Assembly: GCF_049243985.1 (NCBI RefSeq)
Contig: NC_135384.1
Span: forward strand, 13,450,501 to 13,514,500
Origin: Paroedura picta
Lineage: Eukaryota > Chordata > Lepidosauria > Squamata > Gekkonidae
Direction of reading: 5' to 3'
DNA: 64,000 nt
A program made the translations under genes and the position numbers. Shown piece after piece: positions 22,020 through 32,563 of the stretch. Each line of letters opens with the position of its first letter. Positions within the stretch are counted from its first letter, which is position 1. A model generated the notes under the pieces. That model ran no database searches. It saw only the letters and a list, made by a program, of their open reading frames with translations, and was not told the DNA's origin.

Positions 22020-22740
22020 CCTGAATGACAACTTCCAATCTTCTTGGACTAAGGCTGTTCACAGAGGAATCCAAAGTCTGGGCTTCTCCATGCACTTATT
22101 ATCCAAATTAACTCATGATCAAGCTGCATCATTAGTTAAGCTGCGGATACAAGACAATCAATGTCAACTGGACCTGAGTAAAGCTCCAACTTTTTTGGCC
22201 CTAGTTAAAACAAGATACGTTCTGGCCCTTGCCACTTATCTGTCTCAGCTGGTAATAAGTAAACAAATAAGGGCATTTACCCTTGCGAGATGCTCCGTCT
22301 TGTCTTCAGCTCTTGTAGAGGGTCGCTATACGAACATTCCCCTTACACTGAGACAATGTTTTTGTGGGAGTGGCAAAGAGAGCATATATTGCTCTCTTTG
22401 AGCATATATTGTTCCAAGAGAGCATATATTGTTCCACAGCCCTGCTTATGTAGACATTTATAGAAACTTGATTGAACCACTCCCTTAAAAGTTGCCAGAA
22501 TATCATGATGTAGATCGAGCAAAGAGGCTGCTAAGTGATGAGTCCCCCCAGGTGACAGCTGGCTAAGTTTTGTGCCGCCACCATAAAGATCCGATGCCCT
22601 AAAGTAGCATAATTTTAAGATCTATTTTATGATCTGTTTTAAACTGCATTATACCAAATGACCATATTCTTTTGCTCTTTTATATATTAACTTCATACAA
22701 CTTGATCTGAACGACTGTAATAAAGTTTGAACTGAACTGT
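22020..22740 (+). mobile_element. LINE C-terminal end (R4-like), decayed
   Basis: The frame at 22090-22370 includes IRAFTLARCSVLSSALVEGR and then a cysteine knuckle RQCFCGSG. Sequence near 22560 translates as AKFCAA.IKIR, the final helix of this LINE type. The 3' end ends with a GTAATAAAG-type terminus and short tandem copies of TGAAC near 22735. A small direct duplication of GAGCATATATTG occurs at about 22380-22430. The clade is not certain. Confidence 0.55.
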
Positions 22741-23117
22741 GGTAGGGTATGAGTTCCCCTGAGTTACTGTTTCAGATGTAATAAACAGTAGGGGAGCTTG
22801 CGAAGAAAAAAAATGTTATACATTTTGGTTCATGGAAAAACATTTGCCATCATTGCTGATCTTGGGGTAGGACATCGTGTGGGATTCAAAAACCTTTCAG
22901 AATTTTAGAACGATGGTTTTCAAACATGTAACATAAAATAGGATAAATGTATTGCTACGATCAATCAGACCAAATTATACATGACCAAAAATGGAAAACC
23001 ATATCAGTATAATCATAATTAATAAAACATAATTCAATTTAAACACCATTATTGGGAGGGGAAGGAAATAAACTTACTAAAGAAGTACATATTTTAATGG
23101 TGGTGTATTGTTATCTG

Positions 23118-23408
23118 GAAGAGCCTCTTGTGGTGCAGGGTGGTAAGGCAGCAGAAATGCTGTCTGAAGCTGTCTGCCCATGATGCTGGGAGTTCGATCC
23201 CAGCAGCCGGCTCAAGGTTGACTCAGCCTTCCATCCTTCCGAGGTCGGTAAAATGAGTACCCAGCTTGCTGGGGGGTAAACAGTAATGACTGGGGAAGGC
23301 ACTGGCAAACCACCCCATATTGAGTCTGCCATGAAAACACTAGAGGGCATCACTCCAAGGGTCAGACATGACTTGGTGCTTGCACAGGGGATACCTTTAC
23401 CTTTACCT
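23118..23408 (+). mobile_element. Sauria-type SINE with TSDs
   Basis: A full-length copy of the SINE at 11767-12046: tRNA-like head, middle, BovB-like tail and two ACCTTT units. Perfect 11-bp duplications ATTGTTATCTG flank it at 23107-23117 and 23409-23419. The open frame across it on the minus strand is spurious. Confidence 0.9.
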
Positions 23409-23419
23409 ATTGTTATCTG

Positions 23420-24260
23420 AGTGCTCTCATCACGTAGCAGCCTTATTCTCTGATCCATAGCTTAGCATCCTGGAAACCTTTTGATTAGTGGGCCAATCCA
23501 TTTGCATCAGAAAACATCACAAGATGAGCGGTGGAAGAGTATGTGTTCTCTAGTTTCAAACGTGAAAAGACAAACATGTGAAGAATTTCCAGGAAAGAAA
23601 AGCAAAAAAAAAACAAATGCCTTTCACAGTGTAATAATTTAGAAATAGGATCTCAGTGCAGGGAAGCCCATAGATTTCCTATAGGGGGAATCCCCCCCCT
23701 TGTAATGTTGAAAACCAGCAAAAAGGAGATTCAGATACATCTATCCTTTGGGTTTTTGTGAGTGTTTATTGGAAATGATACCCGCTGTTACTGGAGCTGT
23801 TCCCTAATAGATTAATATCCTCCATGATTTTATTAAAAAATATTCAACAGCATTTTTGCACTTAATTTTAGGAATGTTTCCAAAAATTCTTCTGTACTGT
23901 AAACATTAGTTCAGATTCTTTCTTGGAATAATCTGCCCAATCTGTAGTTTGGATCTAGCCAGCTTTTTCATCCAGTATCAGTCAATTCTATTCTTTCCTT
24001 GACTCATGTGAGTTTTGTATATGTGGGTCCATGATCCCAGTTACAGTCTTTACTATTAGTCAAGTAACCCCTCACCTATTTTTTTCAACACTGGAAAGCA
24101 ATTGAGATCATAAGCGGAAAATAAAATGAGCCCTCGAGTATCAGACCAGTGCTTCATCTAAACTAGCCCCCTTTTCACACTGCAACCAACTGGTTACCGA
24201 GGACGGTGCACAAACAAGGACATGGAGTAAAAGCCTTATCTACTTATCTACTTTCTCTAT
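23420..24260. other. AT-rich intergenic, nothing recognised
   Basis: I see no gene, RNA or clear repeat. A short poly-C tract lies at 23691-23698. Confidence 0.4.
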
Positions 24261-24441
24261 GACCTTTTATGCACTGGGAACTTCACTGCCCCAGCTCCTG
24301 TGCAGGAGCACAAATCAGGGGCGGATGACGTTCACCAGGCCAAATGCTCCCCCATGTGGGTGCAGGAAGAGGTTGGGCAACCTGCCACGACTAAAACTTC
24401 AGCCTGCAGCCCAGCATGAAACCTCCAGTGCATAAACGGTC
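24261..24441 (+). mobile_element. Harbinger-like MITE, copy 2
   Basis: Left end GACCTTTTATGCACTGG and right end CCAGTGCATAAACGGTC, 181 bp in all, are flanked by the 3-bp repeat TAT (24258-24260 and 24442-24444). The interior matches the copy at 5853-6025 throughout. Confidence 0.82.
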
Positions 24442-24952
24442 TATCACATGCACAATTTTTTAAGCTTCTCTTATGCCTTCTTCCATTGGTTGTCTTTTGT
24501 CCTCACTCTCCTCTTAATCTACTTCTTCTTTACTTTCCCCAGCTTTCCTAAGTTCTTGTTCGAAATATGGTGAATGGAATTGCACATAGCACTCCAAACG
24601 AGGTCTCACTACTGAGATCCACACATAGGCATGTGCATCTTATCTCCATAAGTAATAATATTCAATGACAGCTGAAAAAAAAAGGATTAGAAGTCCCATG
24701 TAAGTCTGCATCACTTCTGATGAGCCCACCAGTCCTAGACTCAGATAGGATTTCTTCTTCTAGACATATTAAGACAGATTTGCTTTTTGTATTGAACCGT
24801 TTAATATGATGCACTCATATTGAGGTCTCCCTTACCTCCACTGTAACATGTAGAAAATAATTAGAGTATTTTCTGTCTTTATTGTAAAAAAACCAATAGT
24901 GGGTAATCCATATATTAGGGATAGGGGTGTGTGATATGACTACAATTGTCTG

Positions 24953-24987
24953 CAAAATAAACAAACAAACAAACAAACAAACAAACA
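24953..24987. repeat. (AAAC)n microsatellite
   Basis: About eight tandem units lie some 40 bp upstream of the splice acceptor of the OR at 25055. Length changes here could affect the spacing of splice signals. Confidence 0.9.
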
Positions 24988-25054
24988 GCACTTGTTCTGT
25001 TAAAATGAAACTTTGTATCTGTTTCTGCAGTTTATACTCTTGCGGAAGAAAAGA

Positions 25055-25972
25055 ATGGACAACCATACCACGGTGACTTACTTTGTCTTCATTGGATTTT
25101 CAGTCAATCTACCAGTCCAAATTTTTCTCTTCCTGATATTTTCATTTATATATATGGCAACTCTTTTAGGAAATTTGGGGATTATCACAGTAATATGGTG
25201 CAACAGTCATCTCCAGAGCCCCATGTACTTTTTCCTGAGTCACCTGTCTTTTATTGATATCTGCTTTTCCTCGGTTACTGTACCTAAGCTCCTAGAGAAT
25301 TTGTGCTCAAGCCGTACAATATCATATGGTGGCTGCCTGGCCCAGATGTTCTTCTTTCTTAGCACAGGGTCCAATGAAGTTTTGATCCTTGCGACAATGG
25401 CTTATGACAGATATGTCGCCATATGCAAACCCCTTCATTACGTACAAATCATGAATAAAATATGGTGTAGATTGCTAGTGGGAGGTATATGGGTCTTTGG
25501 GTTCACATATTCGCTCATAAATACGTTACCTGTATTGAAGTTAGTGTTCTGTGGTACAAATATTATTGATCATTTCAGCTGTGAATTCCCGTCTTTACTT
25601 GCTTTATCCTGCACAGAAACTATCCCAAATTCTCTTTTGTTCTATGCTTCATCAGTTACTATATCCTTTTCTACACTGTATTTTATTCTTTTCTCCTACA
25701 TCCACATACTTGTTTGTATCCTGAAGATGCGTTCAGTGGAAGCTAAAAAGAAAACCTTCTCCACTTGCAGTGCCCACCTTATTGTTGTAGTTCTATACTT
25801 TGGCACTGGCTGCTTTAGATACATGAGACCCAACTCTGGTTCTTCAGCAATCTTGGATGAACTTTTTTCTATTCAATACAGCATTTCAACCCCGATGCTG
25901 AATCCCATTATCTACAGTTTGAAAACCAGGGAAATCAGGGAAGCCTTAAAGAAATTAATGGGGTACAAGTGA
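25055..25972 (+). CDS. Olfactory receptor (305 aa), intact
   Basis: A complete class II odorant receptor that starts MDNHTTVTYF (glycosylation site at residues 3-5). It has LLGN in TM1 (37-40), SPMYFFLSHLS in TM2, MAYDRYVAICKPLHY (115-129), HFSCEFPS in loop 2, KTFSTCSAHL at TM6 and PMLNPIIYSLK at TM7. The open frame can be extended to 25013, but the acceptor TTTCTGCAG (AG at 25029-25030) lies inside that extension, so ATG at 25055 is the start. This gives the same 305-aa length as its tandem paralogue at 32564-33481. It sits in the first unit of the segmental duplication. No defect is visible. Confidence 0.95.
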   Translation: MDNHTTVTYFVFIGFSVNLPVQIFLFLIFSFIYMATLLGNLGIITVIWCNSHLQSPMYFFLSHLSFIDICFSSVTVPKLLENLCSSRTISYGGCLAQMFFFLSTGSNEVLILATMAYDRYVAICKPLHYVQIMNKIWCRLLVGGIWVFGFTYSLINTLPVLKLVFCGTNIIDHFSCEFPSLLALSCTETIPNSLLFYASSVTISFSTLYFILFSYIHILVCILKMRSVEAKKKTFSTCSAHLIVVVLYFGTGCFRYMRPNSGSSAILDELFSIQYSISTPMLNPIIYSLKTREIREALKKLMGYK

Positions 25973-26059
25973 TTGATGCCTCATATTATGTTAAATTGTT
26001 ATGTACTAAACAAAACAGTGCAATTATCAGAATTGAATTCTTAACTCAGTACCATCTAC

Positions 26060-26275
26060 ACTTCCGGGGCAATGTAGCTATCATGGGCTGAACCAGAAAA
26101 TCAGTATAGGTCAATAGTCTTTGGTGACCTTGGGCCAGTCAAAATTCTCAGAGCTCTCTCAGCCTCACTTATCTCCAATGTTGTAGGTGGTTGTAACCCT
26201 CTTTGAGACTCCTTTAAGTAGTAAAAAATGGGTGAACTAAAACAAAACCCAACTCTTCTTCTCCCTCAACTTTAA
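26060..26275 (+). mobile_element. tRNA-SINE body fragment
   Basis: The stretch with GACCTTGGGCCAGTC, CTCTCTCAGCCTCACTTA and a CTCTTCTTCTCC end matches the middle and tail of the SINE at 53020-53310. The head is degraded. Confidence 0.6.
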
Positions 26276-26399
26276 TTACATGTTTAATTTTATGTATTTT
26301 TTTCCCAAAAACAATATGAAGTGATTCACTTTGGGGAAATAGCTTTGCCATGTGAACCTGTTTCTATAATGTGAAAGCAGTTTCTATAATATAGTTTCT

Positions 26400-26640
26400 A
26401 TAATAAATATATGCGAGAGATATTTCTTGTGAAAGTTAGGCAGTTCTTTGTACTTGACACCACCTCCCAAAATGAAGATATGTCATATATATGTACAGTT
26501 TTACTTGCACAGATGAATCAGTAAAAGGAACTAGTGTGAACCAGCTGTTCTCTTATCAATATATGAAATAAGCCTTCTGTAGAAAGGTGCAGAAAATTTA
26601 TTCAGTACTTCATGTGTATGTTTTACCCTGCCTGAAATAT
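26400..26640. repeat. Orphan copy of an OR upstream flank
   Basis: This matches 31150-31390, which lies upstream of the OR at 32564. Shared landmarks are GATATTTCTTG/GATTTCTTG, ACACCACCTC, AATGAAGA and CATGTGTA.GTTTTAC. Here, however, it lies downstream of the OR at 25055, and no OR follows it before 28.7 kb. Confidence 0.65.
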
Positions 26641-26990
26641 TTAATTGGACAAAACTAAAACAGTTCCGCAGGGCCTGCAAAAGGGAGCTCTTCTGCCAGG
26701 CATTTGGTTGAGGTCAACTGGAATCAGCAACATCTGCATGGTACCTGAACCCGCTCCTCCCAAGAATCCATACACCCAACTGAACCATGGACCCGTTTGA
26801 ACCGTTATTTTGATTAGACTGTTATCTTCAGTTATGGTTGCTATTGTCACTGTTAATATTGTTGCAGTCCATTTTATATGTTATAAAGAAACAATGTTCC
26901 ATTTACTGTCTACGTTTCATGTGAACTGCTTGAGCCTCAGGGGAGGGCAGTATACATATATAATAAATAAACAAATAAATAAATAACCAT
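26641..26990 (+). mobile_element. L2-like LINE 3' end
   Basis: The text 'gcagggcctgcaaaagggagctcttctgccaggc' (C-terminal FR.ACK.ELF.QA type) leads to the 3' region GCCTCAGGGGAGGGCAG and ends in (AAAT)n. Similar ends lie at 28502-28700 and 62800-63170. The clade is from memory. Confidence 0.6.
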
Positions 26991-27149
26991 AGTGTAAATC
27001 TCCACCTCATGTCCTGCACAAAGACAATGTTATCCGTTGATCAGAAGGTTTTTTTAAAATTATCCTATACCTTCCTCTGATAAAAACAAGTATCTGAGGG
27101 ACAATCTGAGATGTTACACATTTTCAGATTTAGTTGAACAACTGAACCA

Positions 27150-27990
27150 TTCTGGGCTGGATCGATTTTGCTCCCTCTCACTTTGAAGTCTCACATATTC
27201 AGCCTCTGCTGAGGCAGCTGCATTAGTTGCCAGTTGCTGCCCCGATCCAGTTCAAGATTTTGGTCTTGACCCTTAAGGCCCTTTGTGGTCTGGCCCCACA
27301 CACTTGTAGCCTGAAAATGAAAGGTATTTGGAATTGCCAGTGTTTCAAGTTCAGGGAGATAATGGGTACCCAAACACCTTATGTGTTTATGGCTCCTCCA
27401 GCCCAATTGAACCGTTTGTGAACTCTACTTTAACATTAAAAAGACATGGAAATACATGCCAATTAATAAAATAATACACAAATGTAAAAGACTCAAAAGC
27501 CCAAATGAATATATGAATGTGAACAACATGGTAAAAGCCTGTGGTCACATGGTTTTGATACAATTACAGCTTTCCTATTTGATCAAATGAGATTATCTTT
27601 GAGAGAGGATAGAGACCTCCCAGGATTTTTAAAGATGATTTCCCTTTCCATGCAAAGACACCTTAACTGTATGAGGCAGATTGTTTTGACCCTTTTCAAT
27701 GGGGTTTGGTCCTGGTTACAGGATTGAAATAGCCGTGGTTGCCCTGGGGGATGATGAGTGCAATTGATTGGACATCTCGATAGCTTTTGATATCATCAAT
27801 CATGCTTCTTTCCGGACTGGGATTAAGCTAAATGTCGGATTGGCTGGGATTGTAAGACCCCATTCTTCCATGGTTCTAATCCTACCCAGAAGGTTAAGAA
27901 AGTTGTGCTGAGGACTTCTGTTCAGCTCCCTGTGTTTTGGCGTACGGGATCCTGTGAAGTTGTTCTTGTCCCCTATGTTCTTTAACATGT
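27150..27990 (+). mobile_element. L2-like LINE ORF2 pieces
   Basis: At 27200-27420 the translation reads LHWLPVAAPIQFKILVLTLK, then ALCGLAPH, the post-RT region of L2-type LINEs. At 27770-27990 the sequence corresponds to the RT core by pattern (LDSSAFD-like, then GVRDPVK...SPMFFNM near 27940-27990). The RT piece lies 3' of the post-RT piece, so these are at least two insertions or a rearranged copy. Both are decayed. Confidence 0.6.
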
Positions 27991-28399
27991 AGCAGGAAGG
28001 GACAGCTATTGAGAGTCCACACTCCCTTTCACTTCCACATTATTCAGGTTATCAGCCGATAAACTATGCACCAAGAAAACATTTTAGAATTGAAAAGAAC
28101 AAAGAGTTTGGCCACATCAAGTATACAAACTTTACAAAAATTGCTCATAAAAATATCTTAATTTATGGGTATCAGAAGAGGCTGAATGGCTTAACAACCT
28201 TCCATTTACAGATATATCCCACCCTGAGTCTAGATAAACTAGTTAAATCTACATTTGGCTCAATTTATTCTTTAAAAATTAATGCAATCGATCAGATGTA
28301 ATGATAGCAAAATAATATTTACAAAATATCCAGGGAATACCTTTGAAAAGAAGCAAGTTTTCTTTCCAAGGGGAATAAACTTTAAGGGTTATCTTAAAG

Positions 28400-28501
28400 C
28401 AGGGGTAGTCAACCTGTGGTCCTCCAGATGCCCATGGACTACAATTCTCATGGGAATTGTAGTCCTTGAACATCTGGAGGACCACAGGTTGACTACCCCT
28501 G
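28400..28501. mobile_element. hAT-type foldback MITE with 8-bp TSD
   Basis: The 102-bp element is nearly one long palindrome. Terminal repeats begin CAGGGGTAGTCAACCTGTGG and end with the exact complement. It is flanked by TCTTAAAG (28392-28399) and TCTTAAGG (28502-28509), an 8-bp duplication with one difference, as expected for hAT transposons. It interrupts an L2-like 3' end. Confidence 0.9.
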
Positions 28502-28509
28502 TCTTAAGG

Positions 28510-28700
28510 GATAACAAGACCCTTGCTCCTAAGGAAAGAGCTCCTGACTGCTGCAGTACACAGGTGGAGAGATGGGGAGTTAAACCAAAAGAACAGCCAT
28601 CTTTTAATGTACTGGGGATTATTGTAAACCACCATGAATCTTTGAGAGCTGCGATATATAAGATAAAATATAAATAAATAAATAAACAAACAAACTTGGC
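28510..28700 (+). mobile_element. L2-like LINE 3' terminus
   Basis: TAAACCACCATGAATCTTTG and AGAGCTGCGATATATAAG lead to an (AAAT)n/(AAAC)n tail. It matches the layout of 63090-63170. It is interrupted on its 5' side by the hAT MITE at 28400-28501. Confidence 0.6.
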
Positions 28701-28782
28701 TGAGCAGAACAGTCAAATGTTTCCCTGGATTCTGGAAGTGAATGCATGAAGTAGCATCCTTCTAGGATGACATGCTTCTACC

Positions 28783-29900
28783 TGGCCTCTGGGCAATGTT
28801 CATTGCAAGCAACCAGCAGGCCTTTTATGTATCACTATGGCACATCCTACACCTTTCCTACCACGAACCTGAACAAAGTCTCAAACCCTTTTTTTAGCCT
28901 TAAAGGTCTTTCTGCAATTCAAGTGATTCTTCCATTGAAGGAAGAGTTCTTCAGTTCTGGAGAAAGGGTACTTAGGCAGGTGAAAGATATCTTGGAAGAT
29001 GGTTAGTTCCATTCCAGTGTGGGGGGGGGGAAATAAGTATTTAAAGGGATTTCAGCGTATTCACAGGTTTATATATACATTCTACACTTGAAATACAGAT
29101 ACTTAGGGACACCAGTTAAAAATATCCCCCTTTTTATACTACAGTTCCCATAGACAAAAGTTTCCATAGGAAAGAGGTTAAAATTGAAACACATTTCCAC
29201 AGAAACACCATTCCTTCCCCTGAGAATTATTGTCCCCAGGGAAATAATTAAACATTTCTGAGGGAATTTGAGATTCTATACACTTTGCAATCATGGAGGG
29301 AAACGTGTATTATAAAGATAATATAACCATGTAGATGTCCAGTTAGTTCATTATGTGATATGTGAAACAGAGAAATATAGTATATTACTAATGCTTCTTT
29401 TATCTTTCTTAGCCTTTTATCTATATGAATACATTTCACATTGACCAGCCCAAAGGAGGAAAAAGAGTTTGTAGGGTAAGTTTCTTGATTAAAGCTATGT
29501 TTTTAATCCCCCAGAATCAAGAAATTAAGTCAGATGGATCCACAATAGCTCGCCACTGTAGTGTTTGGTGAATTCTAGTGGTGATTGATGTTTTGGTCTG
29601 AAATTAAAAAAAATAGGTTTGTAGTCTGAGAGTTGGATATGGTGAATTTTAGATAATTTTTCTGATTGAGTTACTGCATTTCTTGTCTACCTTTCTAACT
29701 GAGATACAAAGCAGACCATATAGTACAGGCAGTCCATTCAAAGAGATGTCTATTAAGCACAGCATGGGTACATATAACCCATATAAGGGCCACTAAATGA
29801 ACCATGTACTAAAACAAGGATGACTGTAATCTGAGTAATCATTGTATACCAGGCATGGTACAGCTATGGTGTGGCTATAGGGAAGAAAAATGATGCTGCA
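28783..29900. repeat. Segmental duplication, unit B (5' region of OR at 32564)
   Basis: Partner of 20340-21700, same orientation. Homology resumes beyond inserted repeats at about 30730-30830 and 30950-31060, matching 21630-21680 and 22790-22900. Confidence 0.85.
29413..29475 (+). other. Candidate non-coding 5' exon of the OR at 32564
   Basis: This is the counterpart of 20995-21048. The donor GTAAGT is kept (GT at 29476-29477). The acceptor used in unit A is changed here, but TTTCTTAG ending at 29412 could serve instead. The prediction rests on conservation between the two units. Confidence 0.35.
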
Positions 29901-30213
29901 CAAGTAAAAACAATTAAAAGGAAACCGGTTGACACACACAGCAAACTGATAACGCATGCTCCCCCCATCAAAGCCACCTCTGGACCAAAATCAAAGAAAG
30001 CTGAGTGATACACTTGTCTGCTGATGTTGACATTGTTTATGTTAAACAATTTTAAATTCAGTTTAAATCTAATTTTAACTGTGTGTTTTGAACTTGCATT
30101 TGTAATATGTTTACATATTGTACACCTGAGCTGGTTTATTGGGAGGGCAGAATAGAAACTAAATAAATAAATTAAATAAATAAATAAATAAATAAATTAT
30201 AACAGCAACAATA

Positions 30214-30440
30214 GTGATATAGATCAAGATGGGTAGCCATGTTAGTGTTTTTGTAGCAGAAGAGAAGAGTAAGAGCTCGGTAGCACCTTAAAGGTGAAGG
30301 CAAAGGTATCCCCTGTGCAAGCACTGGGTCATGTCTGACCTTTGGGGTGACGCCATCTAGCGTTTTCATGGCAGACTTAAAGACTACCAAAATTTATGGT
30401 AGGGCAGTGTGTAAGTCACTTGCCACTTCTTCATATTACA
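30214..30440 (+). mobile_element. Dispersed repeat ('tagcaccttaaagact' family), split by a SINE
   Basis: The signature 'gtagcaccttaaagactaccaaaatttatggtagggc' also occurs at 21750-21850, 30826-30930, 42440-42490 and 56450-56530. It looks like the 3' part of a widespread reptile retroposon of unknown name. A SINE piece interrupts it at 30294-30375. Confidence 0.55.
30294..30375 (-). mobile_element. 5'-truncated Sauria-type SINE with 7-bp TSD
   Basis: Only the BovB-like tail and ACCTTT-type end of the SINE are present (82 bp). The duplication CTTAAAG lies at 30287-30293 and 30376-30382. A copy reduced to its LINE-related tail fits priming by LINE machinery at the 3' end. Confidence 0.85.
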
Positions 30441-30455
30441 GTGATATAATATACA

Positions 30456-30725
30456 AGCTTGGTGTAGTGTACAGGAGTACTGACTTCTAATCTAGTGAGC
30501 TGTGTTTGATTCCCTGTTCCTCCACATGCAGCCAGCTGGGTGACTTTGGGCTCGCCACAGCACTGATAGAGCTGTTCTGACCGAGCAGTAATCTCAGGGC
30601 TGTCTTTGGCTCACCTACCTCACAAGAGTATCTGTTGTGGGGAGAGGAAAGGGAAGGCGACTGTAAGCCGTGTTAAGACTCCTAGTATAGAAAAGCAGCA
30701 TATAAGAACCAACTCTTTTTCTTCT
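30456..30725 (+). mobile_element. tRNA-derived SINE with (TTC)n tail
   Basis: Same family as 53020-53310: head 'cttggtgtagtgtacaggag', middle CCACATGCAGCCAGCTGGGT and TGTTGTGGGGAGAGG, end GCATATAAGAACCAACTC followed by a T/C-rich tail. The B box is degraded. Confidence 0.75.
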
Positions 30726-31494
30726 TGTTCTAAGAGTATTATAATCTGGTGATCATAACAGAGGGCATGGTACAAAATGTGTCTACAATGAAGAAAAATG
30801 ACATATCTCTCAAGATGGGAAGCTCTGCTTATCTGTAGCAGTAGAGAAGAGTCTAGTAGCACCTCAAAGACTAACAACAAAAGGTAGAATATGACCTTTT
30901 TATAAATCACTGCTCACTTCTTCAGATTATAGCGATATAATGTCCAGTTGGAGAGTTTGTTAAGAAAAAAAAATGTTACAATTTTGGGTTCATGTGGAAA
31001 TGTTTATCACGATTTCTGGTTTCAAGGTAGAACATTAATGGTTTGGGATTAAAAAATAAATGTAGCCGAATGGAGGATTTTGCCCAGCCAACATAAAGGG
31101 ATCGGCTTCAGGAACACGCTGTGCCAGGTAAATCTATTTCTTTAAGCAATTTATATAATGGCTACATGTGAGATAGATTTCTTGCAGCACAGCTAGACAG
31201 CTCTTTATACTAGCACACCACCTCACACAATGAAGACATAGTATACGTAGTAGCGTGCAACTTTACGTGCAAAAATGGATTGTTCAAATAAGCACTGAAA
31301 GAAGCTCCCCATTGAGACTTGCACAACTTCTCCATGTGTACGTTTTACATTTGGAATGCAACTTTTCCTGAAATCTTATTTAATGCCCCCCCCCGATGTT
31401 GACAGTCTTATTAATATGGTGATATCAAGATCATTTAATCCGCTGGAGAATTAAAGCAAAATGGAGCATTTCATTTTCACTGTATAGTATACAG

Positions 31495-31860
31495 CAATCG
31501 TCCCCAACCCCTAGTGCGGGGACCGGTGCCGGTCCAGAGACCGGTGCCAGTCCTCGGATCAGTTGGTACCGGTCTGCAACTCCTCTTCGTCCGTCCTCCT
31601 TCCTGGCTGCTGCCTCGGGGGCTGCCCTGCCACTCTTCCACTGGCTCACCTTTGGTGCTTTCCGGCGGCCACCATGGCTGGGGCTTCCCCTCGGCGTGGC
31701 ACTGCGCAGCTGCTGCCGGCAGCGCCCCCCAGCGGACGGCGGGAAAGCAAGTGGAGCAGGGACTCAGGCGGCGGCGACATCCCTTGGCACGTCATACGGG
31801 CTTCAGTAAAATTGTCAAGCGTTGACCAGTCCCCAGTGATAAAAATGTTGCGGACCACTG
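31495..31860. mobile_element. hAT-type non-autonomous element, perfect 8-bp TSD
   Basis: A GC-rich 366-bp insert has a left end CAATCGTCCCCAACCCC and right end GCGGACCACTG, degenerate versions of the hAT ends CAGTGGTCCCCAACC. It is flanked by perfect GTATACAG duplications at 31487-31494 and 31861-31868. Several open frames on both strands arise from its GC content and encode no transposase. It lies in the region upstream of the OR at 32564. Confidence 0.92.
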
Positions 31861-31994
31861 GTATACAGCAATGCACCCTAGACTCAGAGTTTCTTGATCT
31901 ACATGCATAAATGCAGATTCTTATTTCATTTAAAACTGAAGAAAGTAACAAACACAGTAAGGGAAGTTATCCCTTACTTCCGTTGTAATATACT

Positions 31995-32335
31995 AGGGGC
32001 CAGGCATTCAGGAATACAATGGGGTTGGAGTGGAAGAACTCTCTGGACCATCTTCCCCTCTCCCCAGGACCTGGAAAGGCTGCAGGCAGCTGTTACTCAC
32101 TGGCAGCGGCAGCTCTCATGCAGCAGGGATCTGCAGCCTCCAAGCCTCAGAGGGAAGTGGAAGGTGGAGGGGGAGGTCAGGGGTTGGAGACAGAAGGTGA
32201 TTGGCTGGCTGCTGGACAGACAGGCAAGCTGGTTGGAGAAGGAGGCACTCAGGGGCAGGACAGCAGCCCTGAGTGGGTGTTAAGCGCTGAGTGGCACTTA
32301 AGCCATGAGACGTGCTCTTCCTCCAAGGCCTTACC
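31995..32335. other. GC-rich insertion in unit B relative to unit A
   Basis: Flanking bases (about 31960-31994 and 32345-32430) align with 24820-24930 upstream of the paralogous OR, which lacks this roughly 340-bp segment. It carries overlapping frames on the plus strand without recognisable motifs. It is probably a mobile element of unknown type. Confidence 0.5.
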
Positions 32336-32563
32336 AGAAATCTTAAGGAGAATAAATGGACTATATTCTCAATTCTCTATTGTAAAACATCCATTAGGGG
32401 GTAATCCAAAAGTTATGGATGGGAGTACATGACCCAGCTACTATTTTCAATAGTAGCCAATAGTCTGAATTGCAAAATAATACATGCATTATATTTAACT
32501 AATACTTTGTTTTTTGTTTTGTTTTGTTTTTTTATGCAGTTTATATTTCTACAGAAGAAGGAA

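Noticed and set aside
31514-31951. Overlapping frames of about 100-115 codons near 31.5-31.9 kb
   Set aside because: They lie in the GC-rich hAT element 31495-31860 on both strands with no shared domain; base composition explains them.
32429-32563. N-terminal extension of the OR at 32564
   Set aside because: The extension crosses a splice acceptor and is not matched in the paralogue, which shares only the part from MDN onward.
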